Notes under the pieces: generated by a model
Databases searched by the model: none
The model's input: the letters and a program-made list of their open reading frames with translations, nothing else
What the model was told of the DNA's origin: nothing
NCBI GenBank assembly: GCA_001544655.2
Contig: FCOD02000036.1
Location: 1 to 53,880 of the forward strand
Direction of reading: 5' to 3'
Origin: Caballeronia turbans
GTDB lineage: Bacteria > Pseudomonadota > Gammaproteobacteria > Burkholderiales > Burkholderiaceae
Length of the DNA: 53,880 nt
Position numbers and translations under genes: made by a program
In this document: positions 27,060 through 35,860 of the stretch, piece by piece
Layout: each line of letters starts with the position of its first letter
Numbering within the stretch: position 1 is the first letter of the stretch

Positions 27060-27977
27060 ATGCGCATCGGGTATATCGGACTAGGCGCCATGGGTGGGGC
27101 GCTCGCGCGTCATCTGATCGACAAGTTTCCGTTGAACGTGTTCGATCTGAACGAGAAGGCGGTGACTGCTTTCGTCGAACTGGGCGCGACAGCGGCGGCA
27201 ACGCCCGCGGAACTCGCGCGTAACAGCGATGTCGTGCTGCTGTGCTTACCCAGAAGCTCGGACGTCCAGGCGGTGCTCTTCGGCGCGAACGGTGTTGCCG
27301 AGGGACTGGCTCCGGGGAAGATCGTCATTGATCAAACCAGTGGCGTGCCGGCTGAAACCGCAGGGTTCGCTCGTCAGCTCGAAGAGATGGACGTCGTGCT
27401 ATTCGACGCGCCCGTCTCCGGTGCAATGGCCACTGCCATTGCCGGAACCATTTCGATCATCGCTTCGGGTCCGCACGACGCGTTCCAGAAGACGCTGCCG
27501 GTACTGCAAGCAATCAGCCCTAACGTCTTTCATTGCGGCGAACGCGTCGGTAACGGCCAAACCATGAAGACCGTGAACAACATGATGAACGTTAGTTGCC
27601 GCCTGGCGACGCTCGAAGTCGTGGCGATGGGACGAAAGTTCGGCCTTCCCCTTGAACTCATGACCGAGTCGATCAACGCTACGACGGCTCGTAACTACAC
27701 CTCGCAGGGCATGCTGCCCGCCATTGCGGAGGGACGTCAGTCCACCAAGTTCTGGCTTGCGCTGCAAGTGAAAGACATTCACCAGGCCATCGGTTTGGCG
27801 GCAGAACAGAAAGTACCCATGCCTATAGGCGGCGCTGCGCGCTCGCTTTTGCAGATCGGCTTGAATGCGCTGGGCAAGGACGCGCAACTCGAACAAATGA
27901 TCGGCGTCATCGAGTCAATGGCCGACACCAAGTTTGTTGGTACGCCGATAAATGTCGTGAACCAGGAGGCAAAGTGA
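27060..27977 (+). CDS. 3-hydroxyisobutyrate dehydrogenase-family oxidoreductase (complete active site)
   Basis: A 305-residue beta-hydroxyacid dehydrogenase, as in GarR, LtnD and 3-hydroxyisobutyrate dehydrogenase. GYIGLGAMGGALARHL binds NAD(P), DAPVSGAMATAIAGT (near residue 120) binds the substrate carboxylate, and the catalytic Lys lies in GNGQTMKTVNNMMN (near residue 170). AGGAGG eight bases upstream of ATG marks the start. Next to a DUF1537 kinase, homologues are often L-threonate or related sugar-acid dehydrogenases feeding that kinase. Its stop overlaps the start of a second, degenerate paralogue. Confidence 0.92.
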   Translation: MRIGYIGLGAMGGALARHLIDKFPLNVFDLNEKAVTAFVELGATAAATPAELARNSDVVLLCLPRSSDVQAVLFGANGVAEGLAPGKIVIDQTSGVPAETAGFARQLEEMDVVLFDAPVSGAMATAIAGTISIIASGPHDAFQKTLPVLQAISPNVFHCGERVGNGQTMKTVNNMMNVSCRLATLEVVAMGRKFGLPLELMTESINATTARNYTSQGMLPAIAEGRQSTKFWLALQVKDIHQAIGLAAEQKVPMPIGGAARSLLQIGLNALGKDAQLEQMIGVIESMADTKFVGTPINVVNQEAK

Positions 27978-28840
27978 CTACGATTGGAGTAGCGGGAAGC
28001 GGTGATATGGCCGCGTTTGTCGCACGGGCGTTGGCCAAGGCTCACTCGGTTCGCATCTTCGATACAGACCATGGCTCCCTGCGATGCGACGGCGCGAAAC
28101 AAGCAGATAGCGTTATAGGTTTGGCCAAGGGCGCAGACGTCATAGTACTTTGCAATGCCGAAGATGCGCGTGAGGCGCTGCTTCGCAACACGGACTGGCT
28201 CAAGGGCAGCTCCATCGTCATCGACATGGGGCAAGGTGACCCTGACCATAGCCGGTCGGTTTCGAAGGACTTGAGTAACCTCGGCATCACGCTTGTCGAT
28301 GCCCCTCTTCACACGGAAAACACCGAAGCGATTGCGCAAGCATCGGCCATCTTTTTTGGCGGCTCGGCCGCCGTCCTCGATTCCGTGCGACCCATCCTCG
28401 AAGCGATATGCCCGAAGGTCATCCACTGCGGCGACGCGGGGAGCGGCCACGCCATGCGTCTGGTGGTCGCCGCGATTGCCGCATGCAACCGCCTCATCAC
28501 CTATGAGTGCGCGGCCATGGGTGCCAGAAACGGACTGACGATTGCAGATATGGCCACGGTGTTGAACAAAAGCTCGGGCTACAACAGCGCCTCCGCGCGC
28601 GTGCTTCCGGCTCTCGCCGCGAACGGGCGAACCGCTGATGCAACGGTGGGCGACTGCGCAAACGACCTGAGGAAAGCGTCGGCGTTGGGCATGCGTTACG
28701 GGGCACCGATGCTTCTCGCAACCATGGTCCGTTCCACGCTGGATGCGGCGTCCAACCGCCTCGGCGAATCGGCGACTATCGACGCGTTGGCGAAGATCTG
28801 GGAGATCGATGCGGGTTTGCCGGCATCGGGCTCGGATTAA
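27974..28840 (+). CDS. Degenerate 3-hydroxyisobutyrate dehydrogenase paralogue
   Basis: A 288-residue protein with the same fold as its upstream neighbour, starting at a GTG that overlaps the preceding TGA. The nucleotide motif is altered (GVAGSGDMAAFVARAL), and the substrate loop DAPVSGG is replaced by DAPLHTENTEA. The catalytic Lys position reads Arg (GSGHAMRLVVAAIAACNR). The C-terminal helical domain is intact. It may be inactive and serve as a partner subunit of the upstream enzyme, or have changed chemistry. The tight coupling argues for joint function. Confidence 0.8.
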   Translation: MTTIGVAGSGDMAAFVARALAKAHSVRIFDTDHGSLRCDGAKQADSVIGLAKGADVIVLCNAEDAREALLRNTDWLKGSSIVIDMGQGDPDHSRSVSKDLSNLGITLVDAPLHTENTEAIAQASAIFFGGSAAVLDSVRPILEAICPKVIHCGDAGSGHAMRLVVAAIAACNRLITYECAAMGARNGLTIADMATVLNKSSGYNSASARVLPALAANGRTADATVGDCANDLRKASALGMRYGAPMLLATMVRSTLDAASNRLGESATIDALAKIWEIDAGLPASGSD

Positions 28841-28924
28841 TGCCCCAATAGACTCTGCGGGCGGCGGTTTGCGCAACCCACTTAACAACCAATACGGGCA
28901 TCGGATTCCCGAGGGAGCGAAGCA

Positions 28925-30205
28925 ATGGCGCAGGCACTGCTCGGCTGCATCGCCGACGATTTCACCGGTGCGACCGATCTCGCCAATATGCTGGTGCGCG
29001 GCGGCATGCGCACAGTTCAGACTATCGGCGTACCGGATACAGACGTCAGCATCGAAGCGGATGCGCTCGTCGTCGCACTAAAGTCGCGCACGGTTCCTCG
29101 CAAACAAGCCGTGCGGCAATCGCTCGACGCACTGGAGTGGTTGCGTGCGCAAGGCTGCCGGCAGTTCTTCTTCAAGTATTGCTCTACGTTCGATTCGACC
29201 AATCGAGGCAACATCGGCCCCGTCGCGGATGCGTTGCTTGACGCGCTGAAGGGCGACTTCACTATCGCTTGTCCGGCGTTTCCAGAAAACGGCCGGACCG
29301 TCTTTCGTGGCAATCTTTTCGTCGGCGACGTGTTGCTGAACGAATCGGGCATGGAGAATCATCCACTCACGCCAATGTCCGACTCCAACCTCGTGCGGGT
29401 GTTGCAGCGGCAGACCAAGTCCAAAGTCGACCTCATTCGATACGACATCATCTCGAAAGGCCCGGAGGCCGTCCGGGCGCGCATCGAAGAATTGAAAGAG
29501 GACGGCGTGCGGATCGCCATTGCCGACGCGCTTTCGGACGCCGATCTGTACACAATGGGCCGCGCATGCCGCGATCTACCTTTGGTCACTGGCGGCTCTG
29601 GAATCGCGCTCGGATTGCCGCAGAACTTCCATTCGGCGGATCTGCTCGTATACACAGGTGATGCCGCCGAGCTTCCTTGCATCGATGGCGGGTCGGTCGT
29701 GCTTGCCGGCAGCGCTTCCAAGGCGACTAATGCGCAGGTGGCCGAGTGGCGCGCATCCAGGCCTAGCTTTCGTATCGATGCGATTGCGCTGTCTCGCGGC
29801 GAACCGATGGTCGAGCGTGCTGTTGAATTCGCGCGCAGCCATGAAGAGACAGTATTGATCTATGCCACGACGTCGCCGGACGAGGTCAAGCTCGTGCAGA
29901 AGGAAGTGGGCGTCGAGAAGGCGGGGCATTTAGTCGAAGCTGCGCTCGCTTCTATCGCGTGCAAACTCCGGGACGCTGGCGTACGGAAGTTCGTTGTCGC
30001 AGGCGGGGAGACTTCGGGTGCCGTGGTTCAAGCGCTCGGTGTCCGCTCCCTGCGTATCGGGCCGCAAATCGATCCGGGTGTACCTGCGACGCAATCGATC
30101 AGTGCCAGGCCACTAGGGCTGGCTCTTAAGTCGGGCAATTTCGGAACGGTGAATTTCTTCTCCAAAGCATTGGAGGCATTGAACGGCGCGCAAGTGGCCG
30201 CGTAA
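28925..30205 (+). CDS. Four-carbon acid sugar kinase family protein (DUF1537, OtnK/OiaK-like)
   Basis: A 426-residue DUF1537 kinase. The N-terminal substrate domain begins GCIADDFTGATDLANML, the hallmark of the family, with FFKYCSTFDST near residue 82 and CPAFPENGRTVFRGNLFVGD near residue 115. The C-terminal nucleotide domain has VLAGSASKATNAQ and KFVVAGGETSGAVVQALG. Known members phosphorylate 3-oxo-tetronates (OtnK), D-threonate or erythronate (DtnK), or 3-oxo-isoapionate (OiaK). No aldolase OtnC, isomerase OtnI, PdxA2 or RuBisCO-like partner follows; the operon ends here at a strong terminator. GGGAGCGAAGCA precedes the ATG. Confidence 0.9.
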   Translation: MAQALLGCIADDFTGATDLANMLVRGGMRTVQTIGVPDTDVSIEADALVVALKSRTVPRKQAVRQSLDALEWLRAQGCRQFFFKYCSTFDSTNRGNIGPVADALLDALKGDFTIACPAFPENGRTVFRGNLFVGDVLLNESGMENHPLTPMSDSNLVRVLQRQTKSKVDLIRYDIISKGPEAVRARIEELKEDGVRIAIADALSDADLYTMGRACRDLPLVTGGSGIALGLPQNFHSADLLVYTGDAAELPCIDGGSVVLAGSASKATNAQVAEWRASRPSFRIDAIALSRGEPMVERAVEFARSHEETVLIYATTSPDEVKLVQKEVGVEKAGHLVEAALASIACKLRDAGVRKFVVAGGETSGAVVQALGVRSLRIGPQIDPGVPATQSISARPLGLALKSGNFGTVNFFSKALEALNGAQVAA

Positions 30206-30258
30206 AGAAGATGCACTTGTTGTCGCGGGAACGCTTTCCGTTATCGCTTGCAAACAGA

Positions 30259-30300
30259 CGCTCCATGATGCTTGATCATCCTCGCATCATGGAGCGCTTT
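30259..30300 (+). terminator. Rho-independent terminator
   Basis: A perfect 13-bp stem CGCTCCATGATGC / GCATCATGGAGCG (30259-30271 and 30284-30296), a 12-base loop, then CTTTT. It lies 53 bases after the kinase stop and closes the plus operon starting at 23359. The opposite strand lacks a good T-run after the stem. Confidence 0.85.
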
Positions 30301-30326
30301 TAGCATCTAGCGAGACGCACCACTCG

Positions 30327-31745
30327 TCAGTCGAAGCCGATCATGGCCTTGGTCTCGAGATATTCCTCAAGCCCGAAGACACCCATCTCCCGTCCATTAC
30401 CGGAACGCTTATATCCGCCCATCGGCGCCTCAGTGTTGCTCGCCGCACCATTGAGAAACACGCGCCCCGCTTGAAGTTGGCGACCGACAGAAACACCTCG
30501 TTCCCGGTTCGATGAGAACACGTAAGCGCCTAAACCGTACGGCGTTCCATTTGCGATATCAATGGCTTCTTCCTCCGTGCGATAAGGAATGACGGCAAGC
30601 ACCGGACCGAAGATCTCTTCCTGGGCGATGCGCATCTGGGGCGTCACGTTGGAGAATATCGTCGGCCTCACGAAGTAACCACGCTCAAGTCCATCGGGAC
30701 GACCTACGCCGCCAACGCGAAGCGTGGCGCCCTCTTCGGTGCCGATTCTGATGTAGTCCTGTACTCGTTCGAACTGCAGCTTGTTGACGACGGGCCCCAT
30801 GGTCACCTGCGGGTCGAGCGGGTTCCCCACTTTTACTGCCTTCCCTTCTTCCTGAAGCAATGCCAGCAGTTCTTCCTCTTGGCTTGCGTGAACCAGGATG
30901 CGCGTCGGCGCATGGCACGATTGGCCGGAATTCGAAAATGCGCGGGCGACGTTCCATTTGGCCGCGGCGCGCAAGTCCGCATCATCGAGGATCACGTTCG
31001 CCGATTTTCCTCCCAGCTCCTGAGCAACGCGCTTGACGGAGGGCGCAGCCGCTTCCGCGATCAGGACACCGGCTCGGGTCGACCCGGTGAACGACACCAT
31101 GTCGATGTCCATGTGCTTGCTGATAGCATTGCCTACGATGGGGCCGTCGCCAAGCACGAGGTTGAAGACGCCCTTCGGGACGCCCGCCTCGTGAAGCACT
31201 TCCGTGAGGTGGATGGCACTCAACGGCGTGAATTCACTTGGCTTGAGAACCACCGTGCAGCCGACAGCGAGCGCATATGCGAGCTTGGTGGCGAGAAGCT
31301 GAAGAGGCCAGTTCCACGCGGTGATCAGACCGCATACCCCAATCGGTTCGCGACGAACCGTGTTGGGCCCCAGGCGATACTCGAACTCGTATTCCCGAAG
31401 CGTTGCAAGTGCCTGCTTGAAAGAGCCGAGCGCCGCCGGCACATGAATCTTTTGCGAAATCGGTGTACCCAGTTCGAGCGTGACGACCTCTGCGAGCTCG
31501 TGCTCGCGGCGAACGAAGCAGTCGATGATGGTCTCGAGCAGTTCGATGCGTTCGCTCTTCGAAGTCTTGCTGAACGAAGTGAAGGCAGCGCGCGCGGCCT
31601 TCACCGCCAGATCGACGTCTTGCGCGCCGGCCAGCGTGACGCTTGCGACCGGTTCCTCAGTAGCAGGGTTCACCAGGGTCCATTCGTTACGGCTAAGCGG
31701 CGAAACCCACTCTCCATTGATATAGCACTTCTCGTACGATCGCAT
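30327..31745 (-). CDS. Aldehyde dehydrogenase
   Basis: A 472-residue aldehyde dehydrogenase: ITAWNWPLQLLATKLAYAL cofactor segment, Glu in QELGGKSANVILDDAD near residue 248, catalytic Cys in NSGQSCHAPTR near residue 283, and C-terminal MGGYKRSGNGREMG. ATG at 31745 is preferred to 31751 because GGAG sits six bases ahead of it. The active-site context (SGQSCxAPTR) resembles group members annotated as DhaS-like, acting on broad aldehydes. It is the fourth aldehyde dehydrogenase in the island and is transcribed apart from the operons, next to a small gene and divergent to LysR at 32313. Confidence 0.92.
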   Translation of the reverse strand: MRSYEKCYINGEWVSPLSRNEWTLVNPATEEPVASVTLAGAQDVDLAVKAARAAFTSFSKTSKSERIELLETIIDCFVRREHELAEVVTLELGTPISQKIHVPAALGSFKQALATLREYEFEYRLGPNTVRREPIGVCGLITAWNWPLQLLATKLAYALAVGCTVVLKPSEFTPLSAIHLTEVLHEAGVPKGVFNLVLGDGPIVGNAISKHMDIDMVSFTGSTRAGVLIAEAAAPSVKRVAQELGGKSANVILDDADLRAAAKWNVARAFSNSGQSCHAPTRILVHASQEEELLALLQEEGKAVKVGNPLDPQVTMGPVVNKLQFERVQDYIRIGTEEGATLRVGGVGRPDGLERGYFVRPTIFSNVTPQMRIAQEEIFGPVLAVIPYRTEEEAIDIANGTPYGLGAYVFSSNRERGVSVGRQLQAGRVFLNGAASNTEAPMGGYKRSGNGREMGVFGLEEYLETKAMIGFD

Positions 31746-31851
31746 ATACATCTCCAGTTTGATTTGGTCAGCCCCGTCTCGCTTGGGCGTTGCCTTGTAA
31801 AGCGTGTGTTTCCCGTGGTTCGGGTCCGTCTACCAGGCGCGCTATTCGCGC

Positions 31852-32085
31852 CTAAGCGCCGAGATTCATGGCGGGCCGCCTGCGCTCTGGCGGAAAGACA
31901 CACCAGCTCCCGTCGGCATGGCGAAAGAAGATGAACGCTAGCGGGCAGTCGTTCGCTGGCCCTTCAACACGTACGAATCTGTATTGATCGTTGCGACCGT
32001 GAATGAACTGCGTGACGCGAATTCCATTCGCTGCTCCAATCCACTTTTCGACAAGCGTGCGTAACGATGTTCTCGAAAGGCTCAC
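31852..32085 (-). CDS. Small conserved-looking protein of unknown function
   Basis: A 77-residue frame with GTG start preceded by AGGAG at 7 bases. The protein reads RTSLRTLVEKWIG, then a beta-rich middle (RVTQFIHG, YRFVRVEGP) and FIFFRHADGSWCVFPPERRRP. The aromatic-rich ending gives it the look of a genuine small soluble protein. I recall similar short proteins in Burkholderiaceae but cannot name a family. It is divergent to the LysR gene and upstream of the aldehyde dehydrogenase, separated from it by about 100 bases. Confidence 0.6.
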   Translation of the reverse strand: MSLSRTSLRTLVEKWIGAANGIRVTQFIHGRNDQYRFVRVEGPANDCPLAFIFFRHADGSWCVFPPERRRPAMNLGA

Positions 32086-32312
32086 TGCTTTCTCCTACTC
32101 TACATGCGGCCCCGAAGCGCCTGCCTATTTGCCGCGTCTAAAGCGACGATGATAGAAGTTTGAAATCGCACAGACGTTGGGTCAAGTCAGCTATTATGGT
32201 GTCGTGGTAAGCCGCGCTAACCGACAACGAAAATCATGAGACAAGGCGGAGATAACGCGCCCGCCGGTTGAAGCTCTGCTAACCGGCTGCAGTTGAAGGA
32301 GACACAATAAAG

Positions 32313-33242
32313 ATGGAACTTCGGCATCTTCGCTATTTCATTGCGGCCGCAGAAGAAGAGCACTTTGGGCGAGCCGCCGTGCGATTGCACATCACCCGAC
32401 CCGCCGTCTCGCAGATCATCGCCGACCTGGAGGGGGAACTCGGAACCCCACTGTTCGAGCGGCTGGCGCACACGGTGAAGCTCACCGCGGCTGGGCGCAC
32501 GCTGTTGCCCCATCTCGTGCGGGTCATGGACGACCTCAATGAAGCGATAGTCCTGACCAAGCGTGTTGGACATGGCATGACAGGGACGCTGCGCATTGGA
32601 TACGGATCGCTAACGCTGATGCATTCCATGTTCCGTGCCGCAGTCAAGCAGTTCCGCGAGACCTATCCGGAAATCAGCCTGTCGCTGGTTGAACTCTCTA
32701 CCTCGCTACAACCCAAGGCTCTTGCAGAGGGGAAGATTGATGCCGGCTTCATGCACCTGGGCCCCAGCCCGCATCCGGGCAAGCGCCGTACTGAGATCAA
32801 CATCGAGCGCGAAGGCATCGTTCTCGATTCCTTGTGCATTCAGACAGGCCACCTGGGCGTCGCGGTTTCAAACGACCATCGGTTAGCGCGCAGGAAGTCG
32901 CTTACGCTCGCCGATCTCGCCGACGAAGGGTTCGTAGTCGATCCAAAATCCAGCAGTAGTCTGAGCTATGGACAGTTGTACGCGTTCTGTCAGGCAGCCG
33001 GGTTCGAGCCGAACATCGTTCAGGAGGTCAGCACGATTGCCTCGCAGCTCAACCTTATTTCCGTGGGCATGGGCATTGGATTGGCGGTCATGGGCAAGAA
33101 CTTCATGTATCCGAGCGACCTGACGATCATCCCGCTGACGAACCTGGACTATTCGACCCGCTTTATCTTCGGATGGGTACGCCGGCAGAACGATCCGATT
33201 CTGGACAAGATGATCGAGATCGTGAAGAACCTGTCGAAGTAG
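32313..33242 (+). CDS. LysR-family transcriptional regulator
   Basis: A 309-residue LysR protein of the CatM/BenM/CbbR-like group. MELRHLRYFIAAAEEEHFGR starts the DNA-binding domain, RPAVSQIIADLEGELGTPLF is the recognition helix and wing, and an effector domain follows (LRIGYGSLTLMHSMF). This group usually senses aromatic or dicarboxylic acids. GAAGGAGACAC lies upstream of the ATG. It is divergent to the small gene at 31852 and convergent with the eight-gene operon ending at 33307, either of which it might control. Confidence 0.92.
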   Translation: MELRHLRYFIAAAEEEHFGRAAVRLHITRPAVSQIIADLEGELGTPLFERLAHTVKLTAAGRTLLPHLVRVMDDLNEAIVLTKRVGHGMTGTLRIGYGSLTLMHSMFRAAVKQFRETYPEISLSLVELSTSLQPKALAEGKIDAGFMHLGPSPHPGKRRTEINIEREGIVLDSLCIQTGHLGVAVSNDHRLARRKSLTLADLADEGFVVDPKSSSSLSYGQLYAFCQAAGFEPNIVQEVSTIASQLNLISVGMGIGLAVMGKNFMYPSDLTIIPLTNLDYSTRFIFGWVRRQNDPILDKMIEIVKNLSK

Positions 33243-33306
33243 ACGGGTTGGTGTTTTTGGGAGAGACACAACTGGGGCCGTCAATCGCCCCCAGCGCGCA
33301 GGCCCC

Positions 33307-34272
33307 TCAACGCTCGAACACCTCCGGATTGACCATGTTGGACAGCAACGTACCGTTCAGCGCGCCGACAAGGTTCTCGGCAGCGTTCTTGTTCATTGCG
33401 CGTCGCGTCTCCTGTGTGGCGGATCCGATATGCGGCAACGTCACGACGTTGTTCATCTTCAGAAGCGGCGACTCGGCCCGGAGCGGCTCTTCTAGATAGA
33501 CATCGAGTCCTGCGCCCGCAATGGTGCCCTCTTTGAGCGCTTCGACCAGCGCTGCTTCGTCGACGATTTCGCCGCGCGACGCGTTGATAAGGAATGCGCT
33601 GCGCTTCATCGCCTTCAGTTGCGGCGTACTGATCAGATTGCGGGTCTCCGCGGTCAAGGGCGGTTGCAGCAAAACGAAGTCGGACGCGCTGAGCAATTCG
33701 TCCAGTTCCACCTTCCTGGCCCCGTACTCGCGTCCAGCACGCTCGTTGACGCCGCGGTCCACGTACAGAACGTTCATCTGGAAGCCCAAGGCAGCGCGCC
33801 GGGCGACCGAGGTTCCAATACGACCCAGCCCAACGATGCCGAGCGTCTTGTGATGGACATCCACGCCAAACTTGTCCTCACCAATTTTCTTGGTCCACTT
33901 TCCAGCTTTTACGAAGGCATCGAGTTCGGCGAGGCGTCGGGCCGTGAGGAGGACCAGCGAAAACGCAGTGTCGGCGGTCGACTCGGTAAGGACGTCCGGT
34001 GTGTTCGTCAGCAAGATCCCGCGTTGATTCAGATAGTCAATATCGAACGCATCGAAGCCTACCGACACCGTTGATAGCACCCTGAGACGCTTGGCGTCCG
34101 CGAGGGTCTCGGCATTCATCTTCACGCCGGTTCCAATCGCGCCGTCAGCATCCTTGAGCGCGTCGATGAGCGCGCCCGGCTGCTTCGGATCAACGATTGT
34201 GACCTCCGCGTGAGACCGCAGGTAGACAATCGTTTCGTCGGGCAGCGGCTTATACACTACGATTTTGTTCAT
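33307..34272 (-). CDS. D-2-hydroxyacid dehydrogenase, GhrB-like
   Basis: A 321-residue NAD(P)-dependent 2-hydroxyacid dehydrogenase. GIVGLGRIGTSVARRA binds the cofactor, and the catalytic Arg (INASRGEIVDEAAL), Glu (LDVYLEEPL) and His (TLPHIGSAT) are all present. Family members reduce glyoxylate, hydroxypyruvate or 2-ketogluconate. ATG at 34272 has AAGGA upstream; a TTG two codons earlier is less likely. As the last gene after an HpcH/HpaI aldolase, it probably reduces a 2-keto acid or glyoxylate-type cleavage product. Confidence 0.92.
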   Translation of the reverse strand: MNKIVVYKPLPDETIVYLRSHAEVTIVDPKQPGALIDALKDADGAIGTGVKMNAETLADAKRLRVLSTVSVGFDAFDIDYLNQRGILLTNTPDVLTESTADTAFSLVLLTARRLAELDAFVKAGKWTKKIGEDKFGVDVHHKTLGIVGLGRIGTSVARRAALGFQMNVLYVDRGVNERAGREYGARKVELDELLSASDFVLLQPPLTAETRNLISTPQLKAMKRSAFLINASRGEIVDEAALVEALKEGTIAGAGLDVYLEEPLRAESPLLKMNNVVTLPHIGSATQETRRAMNKNAAENLVGALNGTLLSNMVNPEVFER

Positions 34273-34297
34273 TCGCAAGATCCTTGAGGGATAGCAG

Positions 34298-35095
34298 TCA
34301 GAGGTCGCGCATCATCGCGGCTTTTGCGCTCGCTCCGCTCACCAGAAACGAGATGTCGGTACCAGTCGAGACGTATCGTGCGCCCATTTCCACGAACTGC
34401 GCGACGAGTTTCGGATGAGCATTGAGGCCGCCGACACCAAGGTGCTTGCCGTGCTTTCGACATGCGGCAATGCCCTTCGTGTAAGCATCGCGCACGCTCT
34501 CATGCTCGAACTGACCCGCAATGCCAAGCGATGCGCACAAGTCGTTAGTCCCGATGAAGAGCAGGTCCACGCCTTCGATTGCGGCAATCTCGTCAATCGC
34601 GTCGAGCGCTTCCTTGGTTTCGATCATGATGACGACCATCGTCGCGTCGTTGACCGCCTCACCGACTTCGGAAGTCGGAAACGAGCGAAAGCCCATGTGC
34701 GGCAGCACGCCGCCATGAGAGCGCTCGCCCAGCGGCGGAAACTTGGCCGCACGAACGACCTGCCGCGCCTGCTCAGCGGTCTCGACATGCGGCGCAATGA
34801 CGCCGAGCGCGCCACCGTCGAGAATGCGCGCGATCACATCCGACGCGAGATTCGGCAGGCGAACGAATGGCGCGATACCTGCGTTCAGCGCCGAGATACA
34901 GATTTGGCTCGTCGTTTCCATCGAGAGCGCGCTGTGCTCTAGGTCAATGTAAAACGTATCGAAACCCGCCGTTTTGGCAATCGTTACGATTTCGGCCGTT
35001 CTGACCAGTCGAACGGTCATGGAGAGCGCCACTTCATCGCGCGCCAGCTTCTCCTTGACGACATTTCTAACGAGTTCCCGCGCGGTTACTTTCAT
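34298..35095 (-). CDS. HpcH/HpaI-type class II aldolase
   Basis: A 265-residue pyruvate-type aldolase. Motifs are TAGFDTFYIDLEHSALSMET (catalytic region, near residue 40), GVIAPHVETAEQARQVVRAA, the metal Glu in VVIMIETKEALD near residue 146, and the metal Asp in DLLFIGTNDLCASLG. The longer frame to 35233 is ruled out by ATG at 35095 with GAGGAGAC upstream. Relatives cleave 2-keto-3-deoxy acids or 4-hydroxy-2-oxo diacids to pyruvate plus an aldehyde. In this operon it is the likely carbon-carbon cleavage step, followed by the hydroxyacid dehydrogenase. Confidence 0.9.
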   Translation of the reverse strand: MKVTARELVRNVVKEKLARDEVALSMTVRLVRTAEIVTIAKTAGFDTFYIDLEHSALSMETTSQICISALNAGIAPFVRLPNLASDVIARILDGGALGVIAPHVETAEQARQVVRAAKFPPLGERSHGGVLPHMGFRSFPTSEVGEAVNDATMVVIMIETKEALDAIDEIAAIEGVDLLFIGTNDLCASLGIAGQFEHESVRDAYTKGIAACRKHGKHLGVGGLNAHPKLVAQFVEMGARYVSTGTDISFLVSGASAKAAMMRDL

Positions 35096-35138
35096 GTTGT
35101 CTCCTCGAGTACACAAGAAGCGCTCACGCGCTTCCCGT

Positions 35139-35798
35139 TTAGCGCACGCTGGCGAGTGCTCGCTTGAGCGCTGCGACACCGCTTTGCGGGCTGGATAGTA
35201 CAGGGATGTGCACGCCCTGCAGCTGCGGAACAAGCCGTGCCATTGAAGCCTGCGCCAGCACGACCACGTCGACCTGCTCGGTCAGAGCCGAGATCGTGCC
35301 CTTCACAATTTCGTCATGTTTGGCGGCGTCGCCGCTAAGCAGCGCCTCGAACGCGCCTTCCGCGATGCGCTCCGTCACGTCAATCGTGCGGCCCACTTCG
35401 GCGGCCTTTTTCTCGATCAGCCGCACGGTCGGTTCGAGCGTCGTTGAAACAGTTGCGACGACGCCAATTCGGCGGCCAATCGAGCTCGCTTCCTCGGCCA
35501 TCGCCTCATCGATTTTGACGATCGGCGTTGTAACGAAGTTGCGGACGTAGTCAACTGCTTCGCCAACCGAGGAGCATGCGTTCAAAATAATGTCGGCATG
35601 CATCGCTTGTGCATTGGACATGTATGAGTTGATCCGACTTGCGACTTCGGGCGTCAGATGCCCGGCAGTTCGTACATCGGCAAGCAAGCTGTCGTCAATG
35701 ATATTGATGACGCGCGCCTCAGGAATTTGCTCGCTGATTTGCTCCTTGATTGGCTGAACTGTAACCGGCCCGGTGTGAATTACGGCAATCGTAGTCAT
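35139..35798 (-). CDS. Asp/Glu/hydantoin racemase-superfamily protein with one active-site cysteine
   Basis: A 219-residue member of the Asp/Glu racemase superfamily. The N-terminal Cys is present in IILNACSSVGEAVDY near residue 72, but the second position, where two-base racemases have Cys, reads VVVLAQASMARLVPQ. A single Cys rules out a standard racemase mechanism; decarboxylases and isomerases of this fold can work with one. IGVVATVSTTLEPTVRLI matches the middle loop. It lies between the cupin and aldolase genes in the minus operon. The substrate is likely an acid of the same pathway. Confidence 0.85.
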   Translation of the reverse strand: MTTIAVIHTGPVTVQPIKEQISEQIPEARVINIIDDSLLADVRTAGHLTPEVASRINSYMSNAQAMHADIILNACSSVGEAVDYVRNFVTTPIVKIDEAMAEEASSIGRRIGVVATVSTTLEPTVRLIEKKAAEVGRTIDVTERIAEGAFEALLSGDAAKHDEIVKGTISALTEQVDVVVLAQASMARLVPQLQGVHIPVLSSPQSGVAALKRALASVR

Positions 35799-35860
35799 AG
35801 CCTAAGAGGGTTCCGTATAAGAGCGGCGTTAGACGAGATGCATTGTTCGATGCAGTCGCG

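Noticed and set aside
23359-30205. D-apiose/apionate pathway
   Set aside because: The kinase could be OiaK-like, but no RuBisCO-like, transcarboxylase or decarboxylase partner gene is visible.
33272-33294. GC-rich hairpin CTGGGGC / GCCCCCAG between convergent genes
   Set aside because: Has a bulge and no T-run; too weak to call a terminator.
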